A DNA stretch of 64,000 bases from Jaminaea rosea (lineage: Eukaryota > Basidiomycota > Exobasidiomycetes > Microstromatales): NCBI RefSeq assembly GCF_003144245.1, contig NW_020289990.1, positions 1 through 64,000 on the forward strand. The letters are read 5' to 3'. Position numbers and translations under genes: made by a program. Position 1 is the stretch's first letter. Every line of letters starts with the position of its first letter. Below are positions 1-10,964 of the stretch, piece by piece. Under the pieces are notes generated by a model. The model was not told the origin of the DNA. It did no database searches and saw nothing but the letters and a program-made list of their open reading frames with translations.

Positions 1-902
1 TAGGCCAGCCCAAGAATCGGTAGGCAGAGGCACGCACTAGGTCTTTCCCAACTAAAAATAGGGGCAAGGGGCAGTGGGCAGGAAGGGAGGGGCACCACAG
101 AGGCACAACTCAAATTTCCTGGACCATGTCGATCGTAGCGCCGATCGCATCTCGCCAAAGCGAGATACTTCCATCTATCTCACGGCCTGTGTCATACGTC
201 TCGCGCAAATAGGACAGACAAGCCTCTGTCTCTATCATGGATCAGCCTCTCGCTGCACAAGAAGTCTGAGGAGACCATCGCGCGCGAGTTGCTCATTCTC
301 AACAGTAGTCAAAAGGGGCGGTGTAATTGACAGCAGGTCTGGGCTCAAGACGTTTTGAAGGCTTCCCTCACTGGCCTTACTCTCTCCGTTCCTCATCTCC
401 CATCTCCACGATGCTATGGGTCTCCACTCGACCACGGGCGTCACCCTGCGGGGAGATAGCGTCGCCCTCGTCCGGAGTGTCACACAGCACGACTTTGACG
501 CTCGGTCGTGTCTTCTTTCATATACATCTTACCGGAAAAGCGATGCTGCAATGCTGCACGCCAAGGCTCAAGCAAACTCATGCAGCTCCGCTGTCACTTG
601 AATCGAAGCGAAGCGAGATCGTCCCGTGTCGCATGTCTGCCTAACTCCGACTGTGCATGGCAGTTCGGATCAGCTTCGAGAAGGGCGGCTCGATGCTGCT
701 CCTCGCCCGCTGCAGGTGCGGCGACACTTTGTGGGGCCAGCCTCTCATTATTGGAAGGCCTGGACCGATGCCGCGAGCTCTGACAGGAGTTCAAAATCAT
801 GATCGTATCAACTGTCTCGTTTCCCTTCGACTTCATAAACTCTCCTCGACCTTCGCGCTTGTCTCACTCTTACAACCCACGAACTCTCCTCATCCTGTTA
901 TC
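1..902. other. No gene recognised
   Basis: Short overlapping open frames occur on both strands, but none has family-like composition or convincing splice partners. The frame of the gene starting at 903 stays open upstream to an ATG at 657, so the last 250 bases could hold an alternative start or 5' exon of that gene. Nothing else is visible. Confidence 0.5.
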
Positions 903-1810
903 ATGGACCTCAGCTCTGGGATCTGCAACATCCAGACGTGAGTGATCGGGATTGCCCCGGAGAGGAGACGCTTTCTAACCCACGATAGCCTCGCTCCAGA
1001 TTCACTGTCCTCGATGCCTCCCTGAGTCCTTATCTTGGGCCCTACGTCTTCCCTCAATCCGGATGCTCAGGGACATCGTGTACTTGGGCCGGTGCCGGGA
1101 ACGACTTCTACACCAGCGGAACGTACATCTGCGACGGCGGTACCCGAGTGTCCGACGATAACAGCCTCTACTACGCCGAACAGCCTCAGCCAACGGACGA
1201 CTCGGGCATTGTGAGCCTCAAACTTTACGCCTGCTCCTGCGGCAGCCAGTCGATCAACGCTGCCGCAGCTGCAAATGGGAGGCGACTGGCCCTCCGCCCC
1301 TTCTGTCCCACCGTGTGCGACTGGACCTACTCTGTCCCTCCCAGCGGGACGAAATGCAACGTCGCCTCGAGCTGTTTCTATGGCGCGCTGACTGGGACCC
1401 CGAATACCTTCGACAAGGAAAGCTGCGTGGTGCCCGCAGTCATGGCGCAAGACAGCGACAATACGCCCTTCTACGGTAAGCTAGGCGCGAACGGCGACTT
1501 CCAGTACAACATCTGCACGGGACGACCGTTTAGGTCGGACGGCTGTTTCGACGAGGTGAACTACGGGCAAGAACTGTCCCTCTGGTGCTCGTGTACAGGA
1601 CCGGCGAACGACAAGAACCCCTGTGGCCTTGCCGTTGATGCTACGACGGCCAACAGCAGCAGCAGCAGCAGCGCAAGCAGCCAAACATCCACCGCTACCA
1701 CATCCCCGTCAACATCAAATGGAGCTGTCAACGAGATGAAACAGGTCGGATTGCGAGGCATGACTTTAACCCTCCTCTTGACGAGCTTTCTTGCAGCGTA
1801 TCATGCTTGA
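903..1810 (+). CDS. Cysteine-rich secreted/GPI-anchored-type protein, longest of three local paralogues
   Basis: Two exons are read: 903-937 and 1000-1810 (GTGAGT donor, CCAG acceptor, phase 2), giving about 281 residues. The mature part has many cysteines in short motifs (YICDGGTRV, YACSCGS, LWCSCTGPANDK). It is followed by a serine/threonine-rich stretch and a hydrophobic C-terminus ending in AAYHA, the layout of a GPI-anchored surface protein. The first exon ends in CNIQT. The genes at 2435 and 14404 end exon 1 in CKVQT at the same phase and share ICDG(G/A)TRV, so the three are paralogues. The N-terminus is uncertain: from the ATG at 903 there is no signal peptide, while the frame runs open back to an ATG at 657. 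No known family was recognised and the function is unknown. Confidence 0.6.
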
Positions 1811-2434
1811 TCTTGTATCGTCCCTCTGACTCGCTTGCATATCTCGTCCCTGGCATTTGAATGGATACCATCGTAAGCAAAGTTCGAATTGTCCGCACTC
1901 CGTTGGTAATGTGCGATCGCACTTGTTCAAGCCAGTCGGACTTCTACTAGCCTTTTTGCTCACGCGATTGGCGTTCTGACACAGCGAAGTAGTCGGAGAA
2001 GCCCGATCAGCAGGACTGGCCCACAGCTGCAAGCCTGTGTGTCAACGAGCGCTGTTCCTTTGTTTGCTGTCTCGCATCTCTTCCCATTGGGCGAAGGATG
2101 CCGCCAAGAGCGCTCGATCCGACTTGAGCTCCGCCGTTTGCAGATCTGGAGTCCTATTCCCGCACTCCCGCCAAACGGGATCGGCAGAAAGATCTTGCCC
2201 GTCCCGTGTCCCCATGGCCTTGCTTTCGACAGCTCCCGCGACCAGCCACGCGCTTTACTGCAGCGCACTGGGAGTACGGAGAACAACGATCATGCCCTCC
2301 TCAGTCGGGCGTGTGATTCTTGGTCACAGTCTCGAAGTCGCCGACCGCGATGAGGCAGCTGCTACTTGGAGCTACTGATCGCGAAGCCGCACATTGTGCG
2401 GGTTGCCTCTCTTCCATTTTCAACTCATTCCACC
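1811..2434. other. Intergenic, nothing recognised
   Basis: This spacer lies between two tandem paralogous secreted-type genes. Open frames here lack splice context and protein-like composition. The bases just before 2435 resemble those upstream of the paralogue start at 14955 (shared ATTCCACCATGCT), so the duplication includes some 5' flank. Confidence 0.5.
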
Positions 2435-3015
2435 ATGCTCGTCGGTGCATTCTTTGCCGTACTCGCCCTGCTCGTATCCCTCACTGAGGCGTACGAGGAT
2501 TCGCCCAAGCCCGCAACGTCCTCCTCACCGGCCCTGGCGATGCCTGCGAGCTCCTCAAACGTGGCTGGAGGGCAAAGCGATGCTCCTTCTGCGTACCCTG
2601 ATATGGCTGTCTGCAAAGTTCAGACGTGAGTATTCTTGCTGCTATCTAGAGATCTCTCCCCATCTGATCGTGCTGCCGTAAACACAGCTTCACCGCAAGC
2701 CCGCACGACCTGATTCCCCCTTGGGGGCCCTACCCAATACCGAGGTCCCAATGCTCCCATTTCGTGTGCCCATTCAGCCAAGGCCCACACGGAGGCCACA
2801 CCACCGCACGGATAATCTGCGATGGTGCGACGCGAGTCCAAGGCAGCAATGGCATCTTCCCAGATAGCGGATACGGGGCTTCCGACGCCACACTCTACAT
2901 TTGCTCCTGCAGCAATCGATTCACTGCTGGCGTCGAGATGCAGCCGGCGCACCACGCCGGCCTACGACAGCGTCCCCTATTGGGTCGATTGCTTCGAAGA
3001 CAACAGCAGCGGTAA
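2435..3015 (+). CDS. Small secreted cysteine-rich protein, paralogue 2
   Basis: Exons 2435-2625 and 2688-3015 give 172 residues. The N-terminus is a clear signal peptide (MLVGAFFAVLALLVSLTEA), followed by a Ser/Ala/Pro linker and CKVQT at the splice junction. A domain then carries SQCSHFVC, IICDGATRV and YICSCSN. It is much shorter than the paralogue at 903. After the CSC motif the open frame reads a basic tail, while the +1 frame contains TPAYDSVPYWVDC, which aligns with GPANDKNPCGLAVD in the 903 gene. The conserved C-terminal part is therefore out of frame and the real product is probably a truncated version. The gene converges on the membrane-protein gene at 3264-5366. Function unknown. 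Confidence 0.65.
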
Positions 3016-3263
3016 CAAGGAGCATCTCCCGCTCCCGCCCCCGGACATGGTCGGGGGACCCATTTTCGAAGCCCATCGTTCCATCGTTATCTGCTCGACG
3101 CATTAGCTTCTTCCAATCAAAGCCCCGATGCATTGACCTCTCTCCTCTGACCCTTGTGAGGCGAGACGAGGCGCTGTTCTACGTGTGATGTATTGCTCTA
3201 CCGGAGATGACGATGACAGTGGCGGTGACATTGATGAGGTATCTGTACGAGCGATACTCTCGC

Positions 3264-5366
3264 TCACGACGTGACAGGGTATAGCTTCGCCCTCCCTCCC
3301 GGCGTCCTCAACCAGCCCAACCTCCCCTCCTCCATGCCCCTCGAGTACGCATCGACACGCCTGTTCAGCTCCTTCTCGCTTTTCACCCCGGCCAGCCCAA
3401 TCCTCGCCGCCTCACTCTGCGCAACAGCCAGCCCGACGGATCCGCCCGAGCTCGCGTCGATTCCCACGGGCGCACGAAGGCAGGCGGCGGCCATGACCAG
3501 GCAGGCCGAAGCGATGGCGAGGAGCATGGCGCAGTACCACTCTTGGCTGGCGAGGGTGAAGAGACACCAGTAGTCTACCGAGTGGATGAGTGTGCCGGGG
3601 AGGGCGGAGAGGACTACGGAAAGGTCGGAGGAGCCCCGCGAGGACGAGGAAGCGGAAGGCGGCGCTGTGCTTCCCGTCGCGCCCGTGGCTGTACTGGTGG
3701 CTGAGGGGCCGATCACCTTGACGATGCGGCCGGATGCGTCTGTGCCGGTTCCGGCGGCGGCGGTGGTCTGGATGACGCCAAAGCCGCCCACATGGCTGCT
3801 GAGGTCTTGCGCTGCGGAGATCGAGCTTGAAGCCTGAGCCGGAGCCTGGACCACGGGAGCTGGCGTAGTCTGGCTTTGCGCCTGCTGCACGACTTGTGAT
3901 GCAGCCGAGCTTGCTGTGGCTGCTAGATTGTTTCCCTCGTTGCTGCTGGCGGAGTAGGGCAGCGTGGCAGGAGCGCCAACCGGCGTCTCACTCGGCGTGG
4001 GTTGCTGCTGTTGCGCCGTGAAGCTGTCCACCTCTCTGAAAGCCGTCTTTGTCTCATCTGCTGAGGAAAACACAGGCGTACGAGCTGGGGGATCAGGGAT
4101 AGCCTGTCCAGAGACCGTCGGCGAGCTCGTATCGACTCCAATGGTCTCGGGCACACGAGCAGGTCCTGATTGCTCATAATCGTGGTCGTCGCTGTGCCAC
4201 TTCGGATCCACGACGGCCATGAGCCCCTTCGATGGATGAACGTCCGGTGGCGAATCAGCACGTCTGCCATGTGCTTGACCCGGACTCAAACTCGGCGCAT
4301 CGAAGGCCCTCTTGTCCCCGTTGATGGTCTTGTTATACGCTGCGAGCGCGGCAACCTCGAGGAAGCGAGTAGCCGACTGCTTGAACTTGTCGCTGCTGCT
4401 GCACAATTGCATCGTCTCCTCCTGCAGGCTAGAGAGATTGAGCGTCCTCTGCCATACGGACTGGATGCCCTCGTGCTTGCCCAGCGCAAGTGTCGTATCG
4501 GGCAAGCGGTAGAGGACTTGCTCGCTCCATCCTACGGTCAAATTGCACCTGCTGGACAGGGTGGCGCAACTTGCGTCTGGCGTGCAGCTGGCGTGGATGA
4601 GTGGGGCGTCTACTACCATGTACTGGGACATGTTGAGCTCGACGTACGGCTGGGCGGGGTTTTGGTCGAGGGACGTGAAGGCGAGGGGGCCAAAAGTGTC
4701 CGCTATCCGAGTCGTGGCCGGATTGAGACCCAGGGCAAGGTAGATCGGGTACATCTGCGACACCTCGGCCGGATCGTGACCGGCGAGATCGACGGCGTCA
4801 ACGCTCGCGAGCGACGTGAGGGCGACGTCGAAGCGGCGGCCGACGCTGTATTGGCCAGCCCACGTCTCGTTGAATACGGTGCGGACCGGGGCGAGGAGGG
4901 TAGTGGCGGCGGCATGGCTGAGCGCGTATACCATTGCGACGATGATGCTGACGCAAAGGAGCAAGGGTCCGGCTCGCCATGTTGGGCGACCTCGCAGGGC
5001 TTCTGGGGCTAGGAGCCACTGGCCTGCCTCGGCGCCGCGAGCAGAGAAGCGTTTTGTGAGGACAGCGCCCAAGCCCGCGCCGAAGCCGATGGCGATGAGA
5101 CCTCCGAGGACCGAGGCGAGGAGACCGAAGAAGACGTCATAGACGCTGCTTGCGCTTGTGCCGTCTTGGTAGAGCTTGATGGGCTGGATGCGTGCCGAGT
5201 AGAGGCCTACGATGGAGAGTGCAAAGGCGAAGAGGGAGCTGGACAGTACGAGGGTAAGGCGTAGCTTGGCGAATTTGTGGGCTGGTGGCTGGAGAAACAC
5301 ACCAATGGGTAGGTGTGAGGCTATCGATTGGTAAGAGGAGCGATCGGCCGAGTGCTTGAAGTCCAT
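3264..5366 (-). CDS. Four-pass membrane protein with large outside domain, unknown family
   Basis: A single exon encodes 700 residues. Three hydrophobic segments lie near the N-terminus (about residues 36-58, 78-102 and 134-156). A long hydrophilic region follows, with N-glycosylation sequons and a few cysteines (CTPDASCATLSSRC). A Ser/Ala/Gln-rich low-complexity stretch runs from about 400 to 600, and one more membrane segment lies at about 610-635 before a short charged tail. The layout is three N-terminal helices, an ectodomain and one C-terminal helix, as in the spliced gene at 6204-8534. No named family was recognised. A decayed, internally deleted copy lies in inverted orientation at 13510-14395. 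The gene converges on the secreted paralogue at 2435-3015, and this pairing is repeated in the copy. Confidence 0.8.
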   Translation of the reverse strand: MDFKHSADRSSYQSIASHLPIGVFLQPPAHKFAKLRLTLVLSSSLFAFALSIVGLYSARIQPIKLYQDGTSASSVYDVFFGLLASVLGGLIAIGFGAGLGAVLTKRFSARGAEAGQWLLAPEALRGRPTWRAGPLLLCVSIIVAMVYALSHAAATTLLAPVRTVFNETWAGQYSVGRRFDVALTSLASVDAVDLAGHDPAEVSQMYPIYLALGLNPATTRIADTFGPLAFTSLDQNPAQPYVELNMSQYMVVDAPLIHASCTPDASCATLSSRCNLTVGWSEQVLYRLPDTTLALGKHEGIQSVWQRTLNLSSLQEETMQLCSSSDKFKQSATRFLEVAALAAYNKTINGDKRAFDAPSLSPGQAHGRRADSPPDVHPSKGLMAVVDPKWHSDDHDYEQSGPARVPETIGVDTSSPTVSGQAIPDPPARTPVFSSADETKTAFREVDSFTAQQQQPTPSETPVGAPATLPYSASSNEGNNLAATASSAASQVVQQAQSQTTPAPVVQAPAQASSSISAAQDLSSHVGGFGVIQTTAAAGTGTDASGRIVKVIGPSATSTATGATGSTAPPSASSSSRGSSDLSVVLSALPGTLIHSVDYWCLFTLASQEWYCAMLLAIASACLVMAAACLRAPVGIDASSGGSVGLAVAQSEAARIGLAGVKSEKELNRRVDAYSRGMEEGRLGWLRTPGGRAKLYPVTS

Positions 5367-6203
5367 TGCTGCGAGAGAAGACGAGCGGTTGTGGTTGAGA
5401 CGTATGCTGTCATGACGAATTGATGCTCGTCTTTTGTACTCTGCAGCAACGCCGTACGAGGGACGTCCGTCAGTTTCCGATCTCTCATCGCAGAAGACCG
5501 TTTCCGTGATGGAAGAAGATTGCCGTGAATAAAGTGAGGCTTGAGGATGCGACGAGATTGGCTAGACGGGACACAGGCGAGAATAATGTGGACGGAGCAC
5601 TTAGCCACACGCATCACCTTGTCCCGCCGGTTAGTGAAAGTGAAAGGTGAGAAGCAAAGATGCAGGACGACGAGGGCGGGGCGCGTGGATCCACGCTTCC
5701 TGCAGGCTAGATCTGGGCCCGGCGGCTAATTTCGTCCCGCTCTTGCAGCGGATCCTTCACCACACCGCGGTGCATCCAGACAGCTCCGCCCGCCTCCGCG
5801 GAGACAGAGACTGACTTGCCTTTCGACCTTCCTTCGAATCACATCTCTGGTCGACGTCAAGTGTCCAGCCCTTGATTCTGAGCGCACCGCACCAATGCTA
5901 TCTGTCAAAAAGAGACCGGGTACGCTCGCACTGCCACAAGTCAGGAGGGGCAGCAGCGACCCAAACCAAAAAAAAAAGGTGGCGCACATCGGGCGGGGCG
6001 TGATCAGATCTCTAAGCCAGATCTGCGCCACAACGACGACGATTCGAGATACTGTGATACGCGACGAGCTCAGCGATATGGCCAGGAGGCAGCAAGCTGC
6101 CATGACGGGACTTAGATGCTCCAGCTAGACGTTGCGCATCGGGACTGATACGAGAATGGACAGCTCCTCCAGACTAGAGTACTAAAGGCGCCCGCACAAC
6201 GCG
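5367..6203. promoter_or_regulatory. Shared upstream region of two divergent membrane-protein genes
   Basis: This 837-base spacer separates the starts of the minus-strand gene at 5366 and the plus-strand gene at 6204, so it must hold both promoters. It includes an A10 run near 5969. No specific factor site can be claimed and no gene was seen. Confidence 0.4.
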
Positions 6204-8534
6204 ATGAAATTGCTTCTCACCATGCCAAACTCCTTCTGCAACACCATGAGCGACAAGTCCGCATTCAAGCCTTTGCCTTCCCCCTCCGCCCGCTCCCAGT
6301 CGGCGCACATCCTCTCCTACAGCGATGCTCCCCCCTCACAAGCACCACCTCCCATCGTCTACCCTTCCTCCAAATCCCCCTCCCGGCTTCGCTGGGCGGC
6401 CTTTGCCTGGGCTGTGCTCCTTGCACTCGCAATGCTGGGACCACTCGCAGCCCTGCTCGTCTACATCTTCGTCATCCACGGCTACGTTGTCGACGTGGAC
6501 GGCGGCGTCATCTACACCGGCGCGGCATTCAACGTCATCACGTCCCTGTCCAACATTGTTAGTAAAGTCAGCGATTTGGCACTCGTGCCCGTCGTGGGCT
6601 TGATGGCTACAATCGTTGCCGCAGAGTGGTATCGCGCAAGCAACGTGTACGAAGGACGAGGCAGGCCAACACCTGTGCAGTGAGTCGCCGCACCTTCGCG
6701 TCCCTGCAGTACCACACAAAGCTGCATCTAACCTCACATCGCCCCTCCTCCGCACCTCGCCGCCAGCCTCGGCGCGGCCATGAGTCTTCTTGGCGGGCCC
6801 AACCCACGCACCCTCTGGGGGGCACTCCGCCTTTGGTTAGGCTGGGGCTCCACCTCTCGCCACTCGCACGTAAGAATGCCAAAGACGTTGCGCCTCTCGA
6901 TCCTGCTATGTACCTGGCTCCTCGTACTCCACTATGGCATCAGCGCGCTCGATCAGGCACTGCATTGGACTACGCATCCGCGCTCAGTTGTTGAGAAGAC
7001 GAACGACGTCCTGCTCACCGAGGACATGAGGTACAGCCGCCCTTTCAATGACACGAGGTGCGCTGAGTGGAAGGCGGATCCGGAGAATGCCGACAGAGCC
7101 TCGTACATTCGGGATTCGTGCGGGTTGCAAAAGTGAGTGCGCAATAACCCCTACAAGATTCGTGCGAGCCCTTCATTCACACCGGCGCCTCTCCGAATGG
7201 CCCTCCCTCCGCACTTCAGTGGCAGCAACAATGCCATGTACATCGACCAGCCCGAAGGGGCTCGCACCCTCGCCAACGCCTCGACTAGCAACTCTGTCGC
7301 CTGGACGAATCAGGGCTCCGCAATCATGGTGCCCGCGACGAGGCCCAACATAAGCTACACGGCCAGGGCGCTGGGAGTGAGTGCGAACTGCAAGTCCCTC
7401 ACGCAGCAGTGTGTTACCTGCAAGACAAGCGGATCCTGCGTGGGCGCCGAGGGGACTTCGGAGGCGAGGCTTTGGTTCACTTGCCCGACGCTCAACACAA
7501 CAAGCGTCAATTTGGACGAGACTACGTACGTGGACGGGCTGATCAATCCGGCCACCAACGGCCAATTGACGCTAAGCGGGTCCGGCTACCAGTATTTTGA
7601 TAACCTCGCGCAGACTAAGTGAGTCACACAGACGGTCAGCTGGCCGCGATGCAAGCTGCACTTGACTATGCTGACCCCGCCCGTGCTCCTTACGATTCTC
7701 ACAGCCCCTTCCGCTACGCCTTCGTCGGCCAAAGCTTCGCCTATGCCGGCATCGGCGACTATTTAAGTGGCCAATTGGTCGGCGACACGGGATTCATCAC
7801 TTGGGGCCACCAAGGCGGGCTGAACGTCGTCGACTGCCAGGTCATGGCGGTAGACACCGTCTACAAATTCACGCCCCCCGCGACCTACACCGTCCAGTCG
7901 TCGGTGCCCAGCTCGCTGCTCCACGCGCAATATCTCTCCAACTTCGTGCCCGCGGGATCCGCAATCACCACCGCGATACAAGGGGCCGGGACGAGGCCAG
8001 GCAGCATGACCTTCGCGGATGCGACGGCTCTCGAGCTGGCAAAGAGGACCGTGGCCGGCGCGGCCGTGCTCTTCGACTCTGCGCCCTTGGTTGAGGTGTT
8101 AGGCCGGCCCGTCGTGGGGAGCACGGTGAGAGTGTCCGTTCTGGCCTTGTTCTGTCTGCTTGCAGGCCTCTTTGGGTGAGTGAACGGAGGTGCATCCACA
8201 GTACGCGCGCCATGCTACGTCGGTCGACTGACCATTCCCCTACCTTGCGCCGCATCACAGCCTCACTTCTCTCCTCGTAGGCCTCCTTGCCGCCTCCTCC
8301 CTGCGGGGTATCACGAGCCCATTCGTCTCGGTAATCCGCCAAAGACTGCTCAGCCCTTACGGCGTCCTGCTCGACCTGTACGGTCGCCCCTCTGAGCGGG
8401 AGAAGGACCTCATGTCCGACACGCTTACCAAGATGTTTGACGACACGCACGAAGGGGATCGTTTGGTCATTGGGCCAAGACTAGAGGGCAGGAGATGGCG
8501 CGTTCGCTCGCACAGACAGGAGCAGGCCCTTTGA
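6204..8534 (+). CDS. Multi-pass membrane protein with large outside domain, five exons
   Basis: Exons 6204-6679, 6767-7132, 7220-7618, 7705-8175 and 8261-8534 join in frame to 661 residues. All four introns start GTGAGT. Internal ATGs at 6222 and 6246 are possible starts. Hydrophobic segments lie at about residues 64-91, 124-146 and 195-215. A glycosylation-rich ectodomain with paired cysteines (NCKSLTQQCVTCKTSGSC) follows, then a strong C-terminal membrane segment at about 540-580 and a basic cytoplasmic tail. The architecture matches the 700-residue protein at 3264-5366 across the divergent promoter, suggesting distant relatives. No characterised family was recognised. A surface receptor or sensor role is a guess from topology only. 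Confidence 0.75.
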
Positions 8535-9275
8535 TGGCGAAGGCAAGGAAAGGAAGGGAGGAGAAAAGGTCCACAGCTTTGTTCTTGTATTCTGGGCGAG
8601 GCCGACGCCACTCAATTCAATCTCATGGTACGCGACACAGCTGATTTCATCTCTACGGCTTTTCTTGTCGCTCTTTGTCCTCGAAGCTGAATTTCACTCT
8701 GATCCCAATCTCAGTCACTCGAGCGTCGCTTGCCAATGACATTGCAACACGGAGCTCGTGATGAGAAAAAGGAGGTGGGCTCATCACGGCGCTCAGCTCG
8801 ATCGCCCATGCAACTCGGACTCGACTCACCTTCGCAATGCAGTCTGGAGCGACAGGGGTTGAAGCAGAGAAGATAGGACGTGGGATCAGACGAGAGACAA
8901 CGGGCCCACTCAGTCTACTTTCTTCTCTGCTACATAATCGAATTGCAAGCACGCCCCGCGCCATCTTGGTAGTGAACGGCGCCAAACACTCTGCCATCGT
9001 TGGTTCAGCGCAAGCATCGCGCCTATCCACCCATTGCCGCGAGGAGGCCATGGCAGCGACGAGGACCAGAGGGTCCTCGCCGGAGAGGGTATGTAAAAGT
9101 AGTCCAAGCCCCCATCCCCCAGCCATCGATGATTCCCCCTCGCTCATCCACCTGCTGTCACTCCCGATCCTTGATTTCCCGACGCCCAATGTCATTCTCC
9201 ACCCCGCGCGTGGTCTGCCTGCGCGCCACCCAGAAGAGCTCGGCGTCGACCTTTCAGATGACGCTCTGCTCCATG
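8535..9275. other. Spacer, may hold the true 3' end of the next gene
   Basis: On the minus strand, coding-like frames continue beyond the stop at 9276. One reads LDHANWGTFEEADE and REVEVRLPPV near 9280-9370, and another reads VDAELFWVARRQTT near 9230. Each is broken by a stop or lies in a different frame from the gene at 9276-10895, so an unread intron or alternative end may exist. Nothing else is visible between 8535 and 9200. Confidence 0.35.
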
Positions 9276-10895
9276 TCAGCTGCCACCGGCGGCAGACGGA
9301 CCTCTACCTCCCTCGTCGCCTCGTCCGCCTCCTCGAAGGTGCCCCAATTGGCATGGTCCAAGCAACGCCATCTTCCCCGCACTGAGGTCGAAACGCGAGC
9401 CCCCGTCGCGCATGCAAACCCCTACGCCCTGCAGCGCCTCGAGGTCTGGGTGGCGCGTTGGCGCAAAGACGAGGGGCTCATTGCGCTGGAAAGACGCAAT
9501 CTCGCCCACCAGCGACAAGCCGCTCTCCCAGTCATCCTCCACAGTCTTGCCGTCCCACACGATCGGCCAAGACTCCTCCTTGCCCCCACTGCTGCGCGAG
9601 AGCGTCATCGTGTAGCGTCGCAGGAGGAACGACGTAGGCGGGCTGGCCGATTGCGGCAGGCAGCGGTTGAGGTTGCCATCCTGCGCGGTGAGGGTCAGTT
9701 CGACCTCTCCGTCGGCGATGTCGAAGTCGAGCTTGGCCTCGAGATGTCCGACATGCTTGCGCCAAGAGACGATGAGGGTGTTACCCCTGACTTGACCGCG
9801 GAACGACGAACCCGCCAAGCGCTCCCAAAGGCTGTCCATCTCGTCCTTGCCCAGCTCCGGCAGAACGAAGACGGTCCTCTTCTCCAGGTCCACGCAGTGG
9901 GTCTCGGAGACGTCACCCCGTGAGCTGGCGGCGGTGGGGAGCTCCTCGACGAAGGTGACGATGTCGACGTGGCCAGGCGGGAAGAGCTGCTGCTCGGCGT
10001 CGAAGAGAACATCGTACTCGGCGTCCTCGGTGAGGGCCTGGGCATTCTCGTCGTTGTCCTCGTCGTCGTTGTAGTCCGAGAAGGCAGTTTGGTCATCGTT
10101 GTCGTCGCCATCATCTTCGTCGCCCTGCGCCTGCGCTTGGGTCTGTGAGGGGTCGAGGTATGGCGACGTCTGCTGAGGCTGGCCAGGGCGGGAGCGAGTG
10201 CCGGGGTTCTGCGGGCGAGGGTCGCGCAGCGTGGTGAGGCGCCAGTACCTCGGGTGTAGCCTTTGTCGCGTCTTGGAGTTGGACAACATTGATGAGCCGA
10301 GGGATATGTTGTCCAAGTTCTTGAGCGCGGCTTCGTACCTTTGCCCCGCCTCACTCTCGCCCATGGTGCTGGTCGCCTTTTGCCTGAGGCGCCAGGCGAG
10401 GGAGCCTTCAAGGCGGCCAAAGGGGACGACGGGAAGGGCGTGGTTGCCGCCTTCGTACTCGCCGCCGAACCAAGCGCCCTTGAAGAGGTCGGCGCTGGGG
10501 TAGCCCTCTCCGCCTGCCACGGAGCGGAAGAGGGCAATTGCTACGTGTTCGTGGTATGCGAAGACCATACGAATCACGTAGTTCCACATATCCTTCTCTG
10601 AGTGGCAAAGAAGGCAGCCCAGGTCCCGTAGCGTGCGCCCCCTCGCAATCCCAGGCACCAATGCCTCCCCCTGCGCCACCAACCACTCCGCAAGCTCCTT
10701 GGAGCTCATCCCCTCCGGTCCGCGCGTGAGAGTGAACGCCCATTTCTGCACCACCTTTGCCTTGTACAGCTTGGGCTGTTTCTCCGACTTGCGGACGAAC
10801 TTGCCCTGGTGGCCCTCCTCTGCGACGAGCAAGATGTCCTCGTATTCGGCATCGTGCTGTTCGGACCTCTCCGCCACCGTCTGACCAATGGCCAT
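9276..10895 (-). CDS. Unrecognised intracellular protein, 539 residues
   Basis: The gene is read as one exon from the ATG at 10895. The N-terminal 180 residues look globular (KVVQKWAFTLTRGPEGMSS, LGCLLCHSEKDMWNYVIRMV). A central low-complexity acidic stretch (DEDDGDDNDD, about 245-290) follows, then a globular C-terminal half (VLPELGKDEMDSLWERL, WRKHVGHLEAKLDFDIADGE). No signal peptide or membrane segment is present. Family not recognised. The start is only 69 bases after the stop of the gene at 10965-12404 on the same strand, unusually tight for two fungal genes, but no in-frame intron joining them was found. The last 25 or so residues before 9276 look less natural than a competing frame, so the 3' end is doubtful. 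Confidence 0.6.
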   Translation of the reverse strand: MAIGQTVAERSEQHDAEYEDILLVAEEGHQGKFVRKSEKQPKLYKAKVVQKWAFTLTRGPEGMSSKELAEWLVAQGEALVPGIARGRTLRDLGCLLCHSEKDMWNYVIRMVFAYHEHVAIALFRSVAGGEGYPSADLFKGAWFGGEYEGGNHALPVVPFGRLEGSLAWRLRQKATSTMGESEAGQRYEAALKNLDNISLGSSMLSNSKTRQRLHPRYWRLTTLRDPRPQNPGTRSRPGQPQQTSPYLDPSQTQAQAQGDEDDGDDNDDQTAFSDYNDDEDNDENAQALTEDAEYDVLFDAEQQLFPPGHVDIVTFVEELPTAASSRGDVSETHCVDLEKRTVFVLPELGKDEMDSLWERLAGSSFRGQVRGNTLIVSWRKHVGHLEAKLDFDIADGEVELTLTAQDGNLNRCLPQSASPPTSFLLRRYTMTLSRSSGGKEESWPIVWDGKTVEDDWESGLSLVGEIASFQRNEPLVFAPTRHPDLEALQGVGVCMRDGGSRFDLSAGKMALLGPCQLGHLRGGGRGDEGGRGPSAAGGS

Positions 10896-10964
10896 GCCGC
10901 CGTGGAAGATGAGCCGGCGGGTGCATCCACACGTGTAAAAAGCCTCGTAGAGGACGACGCGCCG

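Noticed and set aside
4170-5012. 280-codon plus-strand frame
   Set aside because: Antisense to the membrane-protein gene at 3264-5366, whose frame has membrane helices and a matching decayed copy elsewhere.
8653-9195. 180-codon minus-strand frame downstream of the 539-residue gene
   Set aside because: No family-like segment and no junction found that keeps frame with the upstream gene.
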